The translations under genes were made by a program, and so were the position numbers. A stretch of 64,000 nucleotides of DNA, taken from Clavibacter californiensis. GTDB lineage: Bacteria; Actinomycetota; Actinomycetes; Actinomycetales; Microbacteriaceae. The notes below the pieces were generated by a model. It was not told the DNA's origin, ran no database searches, and was given only the letters and a program-made list of their open reading frames with translations. Shown piece after piece: positions 14,874-24,307 of this stretch; the first letter of the stretch is position 1; the number at the start of each line of letters is the position of its first letter. The stretch covers positions 1,798,001 through 1,862,000 of the forward strand of contig NZ_CP040792.1 of the NCBI RefSeq assembly GCF_021952865.1, in the 5' to 3' direction.

Positions 14874-16250
14874 CTAGGACCGCCAGGCCACCACCACGCT
14901 GTCTGGGTTGAACGACTTGCCGCTGCCGCTGGGCATGATCGTGACGCTCACGAGGGTGTCCAGGATGGGGCGCTTCGTATCCATCGGCAGGGTCGGCCAG
15001 ACTTCGGCGGCGAGACCACCCAGGAGTTCCGGCGGGACGGCTGATGGCAGCGCCGCGGTCACCTCTGCCTGCGCCTGGATGCGCGCGGCACGGAGCCCCT
15101 CACTGATGCGCGAGAGCTGTGCCCCGTCGATCGCGCCTGATGCGTACAGATCGGCGGCGTTGGCCAGGCGCGAGTCCACGGTCCGGACGGCTTGCAGAGC
15201 CTCGTGGAGGGCGGCAGGGTCACCTTGAGGGAACAACCCGACGGCATCCGGCATCGCCAGACGGCCGACCACGATACCTTCGACCAGGGCGTCAACATCG
15301 GCTTGCTTTCGGCGTACGCGGTGGCACTCGCTGCAGACGTAGCTCGGGGGCTGCCGCTTGGTGTTGCCGTTGGCCTGGACGGTCATCCTGCCAACAGCGC
15401 GGACCATGACGCCGCCGCACCGGCCACAACGGGCGATGCCGCTGAGAAGGTACTTCGGGGTGCGACCCGCGGGGGCGGTCCTCCTCTCCGGGTCAGTGAG
15501 CAGAGCCTTCAGTTCCTCGCGCTCGTCTTCACTGATGACGCGTTCGGTACTCTCGGGCATGTAGCCCACTAGCTCTCCTCGATGGACCGTGCGTCCCGCC
15601 AGGCTCGGTCGAAGCAGCAATTGCTTCAGCGTCGTCGAGTTCCACTGTGCTCCGCTGCCAGGGGTCGCGATGCCTCGCTCGTTGAAGTCGGCACACACTG
15701 ACCGTAAGGAGTCACCGCGAAGCACCCGCTTCACGGCCTCCCGGATCACCCGTGCCTGCTCAGGCTCAAGCTCGATTGAGTCACCTGTCCGTATGTAGCC
15801 GTAGCCTGCCCGAGACGACATGCGACCACTGCCGGCTCGTTGGGCGTTCGCTGCGACCTGACGGGTCGCCTTCTGCTCACCTTCGTACTGGCTCCACGCG
15901 GCTACGGTGCGGGCAACCGCCCGGCCTGCCGGAGTAGTGAGGTCTAGCGTGCCTGCCGTAACGGTGTAGACCGGCACGTTCAGGCTGATGACCCGCTCTA
16001 GGTCTCGCGTCAGGCGAAGCAGCCGGTCCTGATGCCACGCCACGATTGCTTCCGGCTGCGCCGCCAGCATCTCCTCGAACGCGGGCCGGACCTTTCCGCT
16101 GGTGGCGCTGATGTCGTTGTCGGAGTACACCGCGGCCACGTCCATGCCCTGACGAGCTGCTAGCTCTCGGCACGCCTGCTCCTGTCGGGTGACGGCCATC
16201 TCCTCACCCGTGCGGTCGAGGCTGATCCGGGTGTAGATGACGCAGAGCAT
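14874..16250 (-). CDS. int: Large serine recombinase (site-specific integrase) of element II
   Basis: A 458-residue integrase. The N-terminal catalytic domain has VIYTRIS with nucleophile S10, AWHQDRLLRLTRDLE and TSTPAGR-like LTTPAGRAVARTVAAWSQYE. A recombinase domain follows (GYGYI...PSLAGRTVHRGELVG), then a zinc ribbon (CGRCGG ... CSECHR) and a coiled coil near residues 340-400. These enzymes join attP and attB without host factors. The gene begins 17 bases inside the attR core and is transcribed into the element. ATG 16250 is probably leaderless, with TAAAGT six bases upstream. Confidence 0.93.
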   Translation of the reverse strand: MLCVIYTRISLDRTGEEMAVTRQEQACRELAARQGMDVAAVYSDNDISATSGKVRPAFEEMLAAQPEAIVAWHQDRLLRLTRDLERVISLNVPVYTVTAGTLDLTTPAGRAVARTVAAWSQYEGEQKATRQVAANAQRAGSGRMSSRAGYGYIRTGDSIELEPEQARVIREAVKRVLRGDSLRSVCADFNERGIATPGSGAQWNSTTLKQLLLRPSLAGRTVHRGELVGYMPESTERVISEDEREELKALLTDPERRTAPAGRTPKYLLSGIARCGRCGGVMVRAVGRMTVQANGNTKRQPPSYVCSECHRVRRKQADVDALVEGIVVGRLAMPDAVGLFPQGDPAALHEALQAVRTVDSRLANAADLYASGAIDGAQLSRISEGLRAARIQAQAEVTAALPSAVPPELLGGLAAEVWPTLPMDTKRPILDTLVSVTIMPSGSGKSFNPDSVVVAWRS

Positions 16251-16256
16251 AAAGGT

Positions 16257-16262
16257 ACTTTA
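16257..16262 (-). promoter_or_regulatory. Predicted leaderless -10 box for the integrase
   Basis: TAAAGT on the minus strand (ACTTTA on the plus strand), six bases before the integrase ATG. The matching -35 would fall at about 16279-16285, beyond the att core, so it is tadC sequence in the integrated state but the element's other end in the circle. Confidence 0.45.
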
Positions 16263-16267
16263 ACGCC

Positions 16268-16278
16268 ATGCTCGTGCC
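16268..16278. mobile_element. attR core of element II
   Basis: ATGCTCGTGCC, one mismatch from the attL core at 4032-4042. Left of it is element sequence with AAAGGTACTTTAACGCC; right of it tadC coding resumes in frame (MLVPLVFLILPLTIVFALFPG). Confidence 0.75.
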
Positions 16279-16357
16279 CCTGGTGTTCCTGATCCTCCCG
16301 CTCACCATCGTCTTCGCCCTGTTCCCCGGCGTCTTCGTCCTGCAGCTCGGGCTGTAG
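16268..16357 (+). pseudogene. tadC: tadC 3' fragment (C-terminal membrane segment)
   Basis: Thirty codons, MLVPLVFLILPLTIVFALFP then GVFVLQLGL and a stop. This is the conserved last transmembrane segment of TadC-type F-domain proteins, in the same frame as codon 288 of the 5' part at 4032. It has no start signal of its own and is separated from the rest of the gene by element II. Confidence 0.9.
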
Positions 16358-16377
16358 GCGGGCACCGACGACCCGAT

Positions 16378-16413
16378 CCGACACCGATACCGACACCGAC
16401 ACCGACACCGACC
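16378..16413. repeat. Hexanucleotide tandem repeat (CCGACA)6 before the Flp-like gene
   Basis: Six tandem units of CCGACA, with one CCGATA variant (second) and a final CCGACC, end 12 bases before the ATG at 16426 and just ahead of GAGAGG. Changes in copy number would alter the spacing of the leader but not a reading frame. Confidence 0.75.
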
Positions 16414-16425
16414 GAGAGGCACGAC

Positions 16426-16620
16426 ATGACCGACGAACGAGGCGCACTGGGCCCTGATGCCACGCCCGGAGCCCCGTGGGACGACGACCGGGGCGACGTG
16501 CCCGGCTGGGTGCTCATCACGCTGATGACGGCCGGGCTCGTCATCATCCTCTGGGGAGTGGCGGGTCCCCTCCTGCAGAGCGTGTTCACCCAGGCCATCA
16601 ACCGGGTCACGTCGTTCTGA
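16426..16620 (+). CDS. Flp-pilin-like small membrane protein of the tad locus
   Basis: A 64-residue protein: an acidic N-terminus, [40 protein letters not shown] with one hydrophobic helix, and a short tail. Size, single helix and position before TadE-like genes fit a minor pilin of the Flp/Tad type, but a perfect prepilin-peptidase site (G/EF...) is not obvious. The stop overlaps the next ATG (TGATG). Confidence 0.65.
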   Translation: MTDERGALGPDATPGAPWDDDRGDVPGWVLITLMTAGLVIILWGVAGPLLQSVFTQAINRVTSF

Positions 16621-16997
16621 TGCGCGACGACCGCGGCTCGGCACCCGCCGAGTTCGTCATGGTCGGCGCCCTCCTCGTCGTCCTCGCCCTGTCGGTCGTC
16701 CAGCTCGCGCTGGCGCTGCACGTGCGGACGACCGTGCTCGACGCCGCCGCGGAGGGCGCCCGCACGGCCGCGCTCGCGGGCGCCACCCGCGCCGACGGCG
16801 TCGAGCGCACGCGCGAGCTGATCACGACGGCGGTGGGTGCGCGGTACGCGGAGGACGTGACAGCGGGAACGGGCACCGTGCTCGGGCACGCGGTCGTCAG
16901 CGTCACCGTGCGGACGACGCTGCCGCTCATCGGCCTCCTCGGCGTCGACCGCGGACTGGAGGTGACGGGCCATGCGGCCGTGGAGCGCCTGGGCTGA
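16620..16997 (+). CDS. tadE: TadE-like pseudopilin
   Basis: A 125-residue protein with [35 protein letters not shown] at the N-terminus. The DRGSA-x-x-EF motif followed by a hydrophobic helix is the TadE signature for prepilin-peptidase processing; the rest is the extracytoplasmic domain ([13 protein letters not shown]...). The next TadE-like gene overlaps it by 26 bases. It is part of the tad operon, now cut off from its original upstream promoter by two elements. Confidence 0.8.
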   Translation: MRDDRGSAPAEFVMVGALLVVLALSVVQLALALHVRTTVLDAAAEGARTAALAGATRADGVERTRELITTAVGARYAEDVTAGTGTVLGHAVVSVTVRTTLPLIGLLGVDRGLEVTGHAAVERLG

Positions 16998-17427
16998 CGA
17001 CCGGGGCTCGGCGGCGCTCGAGTTCATCACGGCGGGCGTGCTCCTCCTCGTCCCGCTCGTCTACCTCGTGCTCGCCCTGTCCGCGATCCAGGGTGCGGCG
17101 CTGGGCACGGAGGGCGCGGCCCGGCAAGCGGCCCGCGTCTACGTGCGGGCGGACGACGACGCGACCGGACGCCGGGAGGCGCGGTCGGCCGTCGAGGTCG
17201 CGCTCGCCGACCAGGGGATCGCCCCGGGCGGGATCGCCCTCGACATCACGTGCACGCCGGATCCGCAGAGCTGCCACGCCCCGCGGTCGCTCGTGCACGT
17301 GTCGGTGCGCGTCGCGGTCGAGCTGCCTCTCGCGCCGCCCGTCGCCGGGCCGGACGCGCCAGGAGCGGTCGCGGTCCACGGCGACGCGGACGAGCGCGTC
17401 TCCGTCTTCGCACGAGGGGGACGATGA
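16972..17427 (+). CDS. Second TadE-like pseudopilin
   Basis: A 151-residue protein with [33 protein letters not shown], again the DRGSA-x-x-EF plus hydrophobic helix pattern of TadE proteins, followed by an Ala-rich helix ([13 protein letters not shown]) and a beta-rich domain with two Cys (CTPDPQSC) that may form a disulfide outside the cell. It starts inside the previous gene and ends in an ATGA overlap with the next. Confidence 0.8.
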   Translation: MRPWSAWADDRGSAALEFITAGVLLLVPLVYLVLALSAIQGAALGTEGAARQAARVYVRADDDATGRREARSAVEVALADQGIAPGGIALDITCTPDPQSCHAPRSLVHVSVRVAVELPLAPPVAGPDAPGAVAVHGDADERVSVFARGGR

Positions 17428-17969
17428 TCGCCGGCCCGTCGCGGCGTCGGCGCGACCGCGCGTCGATCCCGGCCCTCACCCCGGCCGAGGACGAGGGCTC
17501 GATCCTGCCGCTCGTGATCGCGTCCTGCGCGCTGGGTCTCGCCGTGATCCTCATGGTGTCGGCGGCGTCCTCGCTCTACCTCGAGCGCGCCCGGCTCTTC
17601 TCGCTGGCGGACGCGGCCGCGCTGGCGGGCGCCGAGTCCTTCGACGTGGACGGCGGCGGCGGCGGCGCGGCGGCGGTCGCGGTCGGCGACGACGGCGTCG
17701 CGCTCCCGCCCCTCACGGACGCCGAAGTGGCCTCCACGGTCACGGCGTTCCTCGCCGACGAGCCGACGGCGGGGATCCGCGACCTCCACGTCGACGGCGC
17801 CACGACGCCGGACGGCCGCAGCGCGCGCGTCACCCTCTCCGCCACGTGGATCCCGCCGGTCGCCTCCCTCTTCGCCCCCGATGGAGTGCGCATCGACGTC
17901 ACGAGCACCGCCCGCAGCGTGCTGGTCGGGCCGGGCGCCGCGCCGGTCGGACCCGCGGGAGGCGGGTGA
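17424..17969 (+). CDS. TadG-like / Rv3660c-type pilus assembly protein
   Basis: A 181-residue protein. A basic N-terminus is followed by [51 protein letters not shown], the pattern of putative Flp pilus-assembly TadE/G-like proteins (acidic residue, Gly-Ser, long helix, then [10 protein letters not shown]). A Gly/Ala-rich stretch and a beta-rich domain follow. It is the last gene of the tad operon; its stop lies 8 bases from the convergent MFS gene. Confidence 0.75.
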   Translation: MIAGPSRRRRDRASIPALTPAEDEGSILPLVIASCALGLAVILMVSAASSLYLERARLFSLADAAALAGAESFDVDGGGGGAAAVAVGDDGVALPPLTDAEVASTVTAFLADEPTAGIRDLHVDGATTPDGRSARVTLSATWIPPVASLFAPDGVRIDVTSTARSVLVGPGAAPVGPAGGG

Positions 17970-17977
17970 TCCGTGCC

Positions 17978-19285
17978 TCAGGCGGTCGGTCGCGGCTTCC
18001 GGGGCACGTAGCGCGGCACGTACCGTACGAGGATCCCGGCGCCGATGAGCCCGAGCACTCCCATCACGCCGCTGGCGACCGCGAGCGACGCGGCGGAGGT
18101 GAGCGCGGCGATGAGGAGCGGCGAGGCGGCGCTGCCGGCGTCGCCCGTGAAGCGCCAGGCGCCGAGGAAGGGGGCCGGGTCCTCGCGCGGGGCGAGGTCG
18201 GCGCCGAGGGTCATCAGGATCCCCGAGCCCACGCCGTTCGCCACCGACATGAACATGGCCACGCCGATGAACCACTGCACGCTCGTCGGCAGGTCCGGGG
18301 TGAGCGCGAGCACGAGGTAGCCGAGGCCGAGGCCCACCATCGACGGCACGGCGCTCCAGAGGCGGCCGAAGCGGTCCATGATCTGGCCGCTCGCGTAGAA
18401 GAGGGCGAAGTCCACGCCGCCCGCGATGCCGATGATGAGCGCCGTGTTCGCGTCCGAGATGCCGATGCTCACGGCCCACAGGGGGAGGAGCACGCCGCGG
18501 CCCGCGCGCATCGCGCCGATGAGCGCCGCGCCGGATCCGAGCTTCACGAGCACGCCCTTGAACCGCCACAGGGTGCGCGCGAGGCCCTCCGACTCGCGCC
18601 CCGCCACCGCGGTCCCGGCCGCGGCGCCGACCGACTCGTCGTCCTGCGGCTCGCCGGCCGTCGCGGCCGCGGCGCTCTGCAGGTCCACGGCGCGGTTGCG
18701 GCGCACGACGTCCATCGGGTCGGGCAGCACGAGCAGGGTCACGGCGGCGGCGAGGCACGCGACGACGTGGATCACGAATGCCGACTGCGAGACGCCCGTC
18801 AGGTGGATCACGCCGGCGGCGAGGAACGGCCCCACGAAGTACCCGGCGCGGAACGTCCCGCCGAGCGTCGAGAGCGCGCGGGCCCGGTACGCCTGCGGCA
18901 CGAAGCTCGTCATGAACGCGTGCCGGGCGAGCGCGAAGACGGCAGTCGAGACGCCGATGAGGAACACCCCCACCCCGAGCACGAGCGGGTTCGGCGCGAG
19001 GAGGCAGAGCACCAGGCCGCCGATGGAGACGAAGGCCGCGCCGATCATGGCGGTCCGCTCGCCGATGCGGCTCACCACGGATCCGCTCGGGATGTCGCCC
19101 ACCAGCTCGCCGAGCATGATCATGCCGCCGATGAAGGCGGCGATGCCGAACGTGGCGCCGAGGCTGCCGGCGACGATCGGGATGATGGGGATGATCGCCC
19201 CCTCGCCGATGGAGAAGAGGAGCGCGGGGAGCAGCGCCGGGAGCGCCACCTCGCGGAGGGAGAAGGGGGCATCGGGGGTCGACAT
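17978..19285 (-). CDS. MFS transporter
   Basis: A 435-residue major facilitator protein with about 12 transmembrane segments and a motif-A-like [16 protein letters not shown] between helices 2 and 3. A hydrophilic central loop (about 195-240) separates the halves. [18 protein letters not shown] in helix 1 is typical of drug/multidrug:H+ antiporters. The substrate is unknown. The ATG is preceded by TAGGCT (plus-strand AGCCTA 19294-19299) eight bases upstream, so translation is near-leaderless. It divergently shares its promoter region with prfB. Confidence 0.85.
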   Translation of the reverse strand: MSTPDAPFSLREVALPALLPALLFSIGEGAIIPIIPIVAGSLGATFGIAAFIGGMIMLGELVGDIPSGSVVSRIGERTAMIGAAFVSIGGLVLCLLAPNPLVLGVGVFLIGVSTAVFALARHAFMTSFVPQAYRARALSTLGGTFRAGYFVGPFLAAGVIHLTGVSQSAFVIHVVACLAAAVTLLVLPDPMDVVRRNRAVDLQSAAAATAGEPQDDESVGAAAGTAVAGRESEGLARTLWRFKGVLVKLGSGAALIGAMRAGRGVLLPLWAVSIGISDANTALIIGIAGGVDFALFYASGQIMDRFGRLWSAVPSMVGLGLGYLVLALTPDLPTSVQWFIGVAMFMSVANGVGSGILMTLGADLAPREDPAPFLGAWRFTGDAGSAASPLLIAALTSAASLAVASGVMGVLGLIGAGILVRYVPRYVPRKPRPTA

Positions 19286-19360
19286 CGCCCCCGAGCCTAC
19301 GCGCGGGCGGCCCCCGCCCCGGACGCCGCCGACGGCCCTGACGGTAGGCTGGGCGGCACC

Positions 19361-20464
19361 ATGATCGACCAGGACTTCTCTTCGCGGATCACAGAATTGC
19401 GCGACACCTACTCCAACATCCGCTCGGTGATCGGCGTCGAGCGCCTGCAGCAGGAGGTCGAGGAGCTGAGCGCCCAGGCGGGTGAGCCGGACCTCTGGGA
19501 CGACACGGACAAGGCGCAGAAGGTCACGAGCGACCTGAGCCACCGCCAGGCCGACCTCAAGCGCATCGACGAGCTGCAGCGCCGCCTCGACGACCTCGAC
19601 GTGCTCGTGGAGATGGCCAAGGACGACGAGGAGTCCGCCGAGGAGGCGGTCGTCGAGCTCGCCGGCATCACCAAGATCATGGACGAGCTCGAGGTGCAGA
19701 CGCTCCTCAACGGCGAGTTCGACCCGCGCCCCGCGGTCGTCACCATCCGCGCGGGCGCCGGCGGCGTCGACGCGGCCGACTTCGCCGAGATGCTCATGCG
19801 CATGTACCTGCGCTGGGCCGAGCAGCACGACTACTCCGCCACCGTGCTCGACACCTCCTACGCGGAGGAGGCGGGCATCAAGTCCGCGACCTTCGAGATC
19901 GACGCGCCGTACGCCTTCGGCACGCTCTCCGTCGAGGCCGGCACGCACCGCCTGGTGCGCATGAGCCCCTTCAACTCGGCGGGCAAGCGCCAGACGTCGT
20001 TCGCCGCCGTGGAGGTCGTGCCGCTCATCGAGCAGACCGAGTCGATCGAGATCCCCGAGAACGACATGCGGGTGGACGTCTTCCGCTCGTCCGGCCCCGG
20101 CGGCCAGTCCGTCAACACGACCGACTCGGCGGTGCGGATCACCCACCTCCCGACCGGCATCGTCGTCACCTGCCAGAACGAGAAGAGCCAGATCCAGAAT
20201 CGCGCCGCGGCCCTCCGGGTGCTGCAGTCGCGCCTGCTCCTCGTGCAGCGCGAGCAGGAGGCGGCCACCAAGAAGGAGCTCGCCGGCAACATCACCGCGA
20301 GCTGGGGCGACCAGATGCGCAGCTACGTCCTCGCGCCGTACCAGATGGTCAAGGACCTCCGCACGGAGCACGAGGTCAACAACCCGTCCAACGTGTTCGA
20401 CGGCGACCTCGACGGCTTCATCTCCGCGGGGATCCGCTGGCGGAAGTCGCCCGACCGCGCCTGA
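19361..20464 (+). CDS. prfB: Peptide chain release factor 2
   Basis: A 367-residue class I release factor for UGA and UAA stops. The N-terminal coiled domain is followed by [19 protein letters not shown], the SPF stop-codon recognition tripeptide ([15 protein letters not shown]) and the catalytic GGQ loop ([18 protein letters not shown]). The reading frame is continuous, so the autoregulatory +1 frameshift of E. coli prfB is absent. A -10-like TAGGCT (19345-19350) lies 10 bases before the ATG. The order prfB-ftsE-ftsX-smpB-ssrA is conserved in actinobacteria. Confidence 0.97.
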   Translation: MIDQDFSSRITELRDTYSNIRSVIGVERLQQEVEELSAQAGEPDLWDDTDKAQKVTSDLSHRQADLKRIDELQRRLDDLDVLVEMAKDDEESAEEAVVELAGITKIMDELEVQTLLNGEFDPRPAVVTIRAGAGGVDAADFAEMLMRMYLRWAEQHDYSATVLDTSYAEEAGIKSATFEIDAPYAFGTLSVEAGTHRLVRMSPFNSAGKRQTSFAAVEVVPLIEQTESIEIPENDMRVDVFRSSGPGGQSVNTTDSAVRITHLPTGIVVTCQNEKSQIQNRAAALRVLQSRLLLVQREQEAATKKELAGNITASWGDQMRSYVLAPYQMVKDLRTEHEVNNPSNVFDGDLDGFISAGIRWRKSPDRA

Positions 20465-20540
20465 GAGAGTCCGAAGGGACCCCTCGCCGCGGTGAGTCGA
20501 TGCGGCGAAAGGCACCTCCCGTGCCTAGGGTCGTACCGAC

Positions 20541-22232
20541 ATGATCAGGTTCGACCACGTATCCAAGGTGTATCCCGGCAACCCCCGACCGGCGCTGAGC
20601 TCCGTCGACCTCGAGATCCTCCGCGGGGAGTTCGTCTTCCTCGTCGGCGCGTCCGGGTCCGGCAAGTCCAGCTTCCTGCGTCTCGTGCTCAAGGAGGACC
20701 GGCCCACGCAGGGCACGATCCACGTCCTGGGCCAGCAGCTGAACCAGCTGTCGAGCCGCAAGGTCCCCTACTACCGGCGCAGCCTGGGGGTGGTGTTCCA
20801 GGACTTCCGGCTGCTCCCGAACAAGTCCGTGTTCGACAACGTCGCCTTCACCCTCCAGGTGATCGGCAAGTCGCGCGGCTTCATCCAGGAGGCCGTCCCC
20901 GACGTCCTCAACATGGTGGGCCTCAAGGGCAAGGAGCAGCGGCTCCCGCACGAGCTGTCCGGCGGTGAGCAGCAGCGCGTGGCCATCGCCCGCGCCGTGG
21001 TCAACAAGCCCGCCGTGCTCCTCGCCGACGAGCCCACGGGCAACCTCGACCCGCTGACGAGCGCGGGCATCATGCAGGTGCTCGAGCGGATCAACGCCAA
21101 CGGCACCACGGTGATCATGGCCACCCACGACTCCGGCATCGTCGACCAGATGCAGAAGCGCGTCATCGAGCTGATCGGCGGCGAGGTCGTCCGCGACGAG
21201 GTCGGCGGCCAGTACCAGACGTCCGCCATCGACCTGCCGCGCACGGCGGAGAACCCGGTCGGCGTGAACCCCGAGCACCCTCCCGTCGCCGCGCCGACGC
21301 CGGTGTTCGTGCCCGCCGCGCCGCTCCCTGCACCCGTGCGCCCGACCGCTCCGGCGGAGCCCGCGAACGCCGCGGAGCGCCGCGAGCAGGCCAGGCGCGA
21401 CAAGCAGCGGCGCGCCGACGAGAAGGCGCGCGCCAAGGAGGAGGCGACCCGCGAGGCCGCCGCAGCCAAGGCCGCGAGGAAGGCGCCGCGGAAGCCCGGG
21501 ACGGGCGCCGAGGCCCCTGCGGCTGTGGCGGCACCGGCATCCGCCGCTCCCGTCGTCGCGCCCGCCGCCGTCTCGTCCGCCGCTCCCGCCGTGGATGCCG
21601 TGCAGATCATCCCGGCGACGTCGCCCGACCGCGACGCCGAGGCCGGGCGCGCGGCGCGACCGGAAGGCGACGACGGGTCCGACCGCGGATCCCGGCCGGC
21701 GGCTCCCGCCTACGCTCCCTCCGCGTTCGCCGAGGCCGCGCGCGTGGATCCCGTCCCCGTGCGCGAGGTCGAGCGTGACGCCGAGCGCGACGCCGAGCGC
21801 GACCGTCCGGCCGCCGCCCCCGCCGCGGCCGCGGAGGAGCGCCGTGAGGCCGCTCCCGCGCGCCCGGAGCCGCGCGCAGCCGAGCCGGTCCCCGCGGACC
21901 CCGTCGAGCCCTCGCGTGCCGACCCGGCCGCTGGGCAGGCCGACGCGCCCGTGGACGACGGCCCGCTCACTGCGCCCGCCCCGCCGAGCAGGCGAAACGG
22001 CGGGGGTGCCGCCCCCGCGGCCCCGAGCACCGGATCGATCCGGCGGCTCCCCGAGGGCACCGGCGTGATCCGCCTGCCCGACCTGTCCGACGGCGAGGGC
22101 GGATCCGCGCCCGCCGACGGACGCGACGACGCCGAGCTCGCCGAGCTCGGCCTGGCCGAGAAGCTGGGCCTCCGCGCCCGAGGCGAGTCGTCGGACGACA
22201 CCGGCGCACAGGATGTGGGGCCCACGCGATGA
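20541..22232 (+). CDS. ftsE: Cell division ATP-binding protein FtsE with long C-terminal extension
   Basis: Residues 1-225 are a normal FtsE ABC ATPase: Walker [10 protein letters not shown] (36-44), Q-loop [11 protein letters not shown], signature [14 protein letters not shown], Walker [12 protein letters not shown] and the switch His in MATHD. FtsE with FtsX activates septal peptidoglycan hydrolases. The remaining 338 residues form an Ala/Pro/Glu/Arg-rich, low-complexity tail with a Lys/Arg/Glu helix near 275-325 and [13 protein letters not shown] repeats; typical FtsE is about 230 residues. The stop overlaps the ftsX start (ATGA). The frame is open and the tail has normal codon use, so it looks real. 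Confidence 0.95.
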   Translation: MIRFDHVSKVYPGNPRPALSSVDLEILRGEFVFLVGASGSGKSSFLRLVLKEDRPTQGTIHVLGQQLNQLSSRKVPYYRRSLGVVFQDFRLLPNKSVFDNVAFTLQVIGKSRGFIQEAVPDVLNMVGLKGKEQRLPHELSGGEQQRVAIARAVVNKPAVLLADEPTGNLDPLTSAGIMQVLERINANGTTVIMATHDSGIVDQMQKRVIELIGGEVVRDEVGGQYQTSAIDLPRTAENPVGVNPEHPPVAAPTPVFVPAAPLPAPVRPTAPAEPANAAERREQARRDKQRRADEKARAKEEATREAAAAKAARKAPRKPGTGAEAPAAVAAPASAAPVVAPAAVSSAAPAVDAVQIIPATSPDRDAEAGRAARPEGDDGSDRGSRPAAPAYAPSAFAEAARVDPVPVREVERDAERDAERDRPAAAPAAAAEERREAAPARPEPRAAEPVPADPVEPSRADPAAGQADAPVDDGPLTAPAPPSRRNGGGAAPAAPSTGSIRRLPEGTGVIRLPDLSDGEGGSAPADGRDDAELAELGLAEKLGLRARGESSDDTGAQDVGPTR

Positions 22233-23146
22233 GACTCGGACTCGTCCTCTCCGAGGTCGGCCACGGCCTCCGTCGGAACGTCAGCATGGTCGTCTCGGTC
22301 GTGCTCGTCACCTTCATCTCGCTCACGTTCGTGGGCGCGGCCGTGCTGCTGCAGATGCAGATCGGCCAGATGAAGAACTACTGGTACGACCGCGCCCAGG
22401 TCGCGATCGACTTCTGCACCGACACCTCGGTGCCGAGCGAGACCTGCGTCAACGGCAAGGCCACCCAGGAGCAGATCGACGCCGTCAAGCAGCAGCTCGA
22501 CAGCGACACGCTCGCCCCGTTCATCGACAAGTACTACTTCGAGGACCAGGACACGGCGTACAAGAACTTCCAGGAGCAGTTCAAGGGCGATCCCGTCACC
22601 GAGCTGGTGCAGCCGGAGTTCCTCAACGAGGCGTTCTGGGTGAACCTCAAGGACCCGTCGAAGTCCGACATCCTGAGCGACAGCCTCTCCGGGCTCGCCG
22701 GTGTCGAGAACGTCACCGACCAACGGCAGTACCTCGACCAGATCTTCTCGATCCTCAACGCCGCCAGCCTCACCGCCGTCGGCATCGCCGGCCTGATGCT
22801 CGTGGCCGCCGCCCTGCTGATCGCCACCACGATCCGCCTGTCCGCGTTCTCGCGGAGACGGGAGTTGGGCATCATGAGGCTGGTCGGGGCGTCGAACCGC
22901 TTCATCCAGACCCCGTTCATCCTCGAGGGCGTGTTCGCGGCGCTCATCGGTTCGGTGCTCGCCAGCGCGGCGACGGTGGCGCTCGTGAAGTTCTTCGTCC
23001 AGGGGTTCCTGAGCACGAGGCTCACGTCGATATCCCTGGTGAACATGGACGACGCGCTGCTGGTGGTGCCGATCCTCCTGGGTGTCGGCGTCGTGCTCGC
23101 GGCGGTCTCCGCGAACTTCGCCATCAGCCGCTATCTGCGGATCTGA
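22229..23146 (+). CDS. ftsX: Cell division protein FtsX
   Basis: A 305-residue membrane partner of FtsE: one N-terminal transmembrane segment ([22 protein letters not shown]), an extracellular domain of about 130 residues and three C-terminal segments with [27 protein letters not shown], the FtsX/MacB coupling region. The outer domain contains C66 and C74-type cysteines (DFCTD...SETCVNG) that may pair. It is translationally coupled to ftsE. Confidence 0.96.
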   Translation: MRLGLVLSEVGHGLRRNVSMVVSVVLVTFISLTFVGAAVLLQMQIGQMKNYWYDRAQVAIDFCTDTSVPSETCVNGKATQEQIDAVKQQLDSDTLAPFIDKYYFEDQDTAYKNFQEQFKGDPVTELVQPEFLNEAFWVNLKDPSKSDILSDSLSGLAGVENVTDQRQYLDQIFSILNAASLTAVGIAGLMLVAAALLIATTIRLSAFSRRRELGIMRLVGASNRFIQTPFILEGVFAALIGSVLASAATVALVKFFVQGFLSTRLTSISLVNMDDALLVVPILLGVGVVLAAVSANFAISRYLRI

Positions 23147-23212
23147 TCCTCCGGTATGCTGATGGGCTGCCCGGATCCGGGCGGATACACCTGAACCATC
23201 GAGGAGTCCACC

Positions 23213-23689
23213 GTGCCCAGGGAACGTGGCGAGAAGGTGGTGGCGACCAACCGCAAGGCGCGCCACGACTACACCATCGAGTCGACCTACGAGGCCGGCC
23301 TCGTGCTCACGGGCACGGAGGTCAAGTCGCTCCGGCAGGGGCGGGCGTCGCTGGTCGACGGCTACGCGTTCGTCGACGCGGGCGAGGCGTGGCTCGACGC
23401 GGTGCACATCCCCGAGTACAACCAGGGCACCTGGAACAACCACCCGGTGCGCCGCAAGCGCAAGCTCCTCCTGCACAAGGAGCAGATCCTCAAGATCCAC
23501 TCCAAGGTGAAGGAGGGCGGCTACACGGTCGTCCCGCTGCAGCTCTACTTCGTCGACGGCCGCGCCAAGGTCGAGCTCGCCATCGCGAAGGGCAAGAAGG
23601 AGTACGACAAGCGCCAGACGCTGCGCGAGCGACAGGACAAGCGCGAGGCGGACCGGGCGATGTCGTCCCACCGCCGCCTCGGCGAGTAG
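23213..23689 (+). CDS. smpB: SsrA-binding protein SmpB
   Basis: A 158-residue tmRNA partner in ribosome rescue: [35 protein letters not shown], the [28 protein letters not shown] core and a basic C-terminal tail ([23 protein letters not shown]) that fills the empty mRNA channel. GTG 23213 follows GAGGAG at 7-bp spacing. The tmRNA gene follows. Confidence 0.97.
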   Translation: MPRERGEKVVATNRKARHDYTIESTYEAGLVLTGTEVKSLRQGRASLVDGYAFVDAGEAWLDAVHIPEYNQGTWNNHPVRRKRKLLLHKEQILKIHSKVKEGGYTVVPLQLYFVDGRAKVELAIAKGKKEYDKRQTLRERQDKREADRAMSSHRRLGE

Positions 23690-23831
23690 CTCGCTCCTCC
23701 CGGTGGTGCGACCGTCAGCGGTCGGCTAACATGGAGGGCTGGTCGTGCGTGCGCGATCGGCGATTGACAACTCGACAGCGTGGAACATGCGACCCGGCTC
23801 GGGCGCCTCACGGAGGCGCTGGGCCGTTCAT

Positions 23832-24207
23832 GGGGATGATCGGTTTCGACATTGCCTGAATGACTGCGAGAAGCGGGTCGAGGATGCAGGGCTATCTCGT
23901 AAACGCTCTCTGCAAAATACAACTGCCAATAACAAGCAGTCGTCCTTCGCTCTCGCTGCCTAAGCGAGCGCACTAACAGGACCGTCGACCCGGGGATGCT
24001 CTCTAACCGGTAAGTCGGCGTCAGAAAAGGGAGCTCGCTGCGCGGTCGTGCCTCAGGGCCGCGTGGGACTCGAACTGAGGCTGGGCCCGTCGGATCAGAT
24101 GCCAGGAGCAAGTTCCGGGGCCGAGCAGGACGCCTTTCCTGGATACACCCGTAGAAGGCGCAGGATTACAGCAGTGGACCGGGGTTCGATTCCCCGCATC
24201 TCCACCA
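23832..24207 (+). ncRNA. ssrA: tmRNA (ssrA)
   Basis: A 376-base transfer-messenger RNA. The 5' GGGGATGATCGGTTTCGACA and 3' TTCGATTCCCCGCATCTCCACCA form the Ala-tRNA-like acceptor and T arms, with CCA encoded. The tag reading frame (GCC 23925 to TAA 23961-23963) gives ANNKQSSFALAA, ending in the LAA degron for ClpXP. A hairpin (CGACCG/CGGTCG, 23709-23724) separates it from smpB, and a candidate -35 TTGACA lies at 23764-23769. Confidence 0.96.
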
Positions 24208-24257
24208 TCGCGTCGCATGCTCCACGCTCGTCGAGGGTACGGATCCGTCCGGCACGA

Positions 24258-24289
24258 CGAAGGCCCCGTCCACCCGGACGGGGCCTTCG
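24258..24289. terminator. Bidirectional hairpin terminator after ssrA
   Basis: CGAAGGCCCCGTCC and GGACGGGGCCTTCG form a perfect 14-bp stem around a 4-base loop. It lies between the end of ssrA (+) and the end of the ABC permease gene (-), so it can serve both. Confidence 0.85.
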
Positions 24290-24307
24290 TCGCGTTCGAC
24301 GTGGGGA

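Larger units (their letters stand above)
4032..16278. mobile_element. Element II: 12.2-kb integrative element inserted in tadC by a large serine integrase
   Basis: The limits come from rebuilding tadC: MLVP is encoded at both ends (4032 and 16268), and joining them restores an uninterrupted F-domain protein. Just inside each end is AAGGTACT (about 4057 and 16252), as expected for recombinase arms. Contents from right to left: serine integrase, replication operon, WhiB-like protein, DUF4314-like protein, serine resolvase, then restriction-modification and HEPN-membrane cargo. No FtsK/Tra translocase, relaxase, terminase or capsid gene is visible. It could be a phage satellite or a mobilisable plasmid-like element. 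The 4400-6200 and 8300-9300 parts are clearly less GC-rich than the chromosome. Confidence 0.9.

Noticed and set aside
4032-16278. Classification as a self-transmissible actinomycete integrative element (AICE) or a prophage
   Set aside because: No FtsK/SpoIIIE-type translocase, relaxase, capsid, portal or terminase gene was found.
19361-19440. Programmed frameshift in prfB
   Set aside because: The reading frame is continuous with no internal UGA near codon 25.
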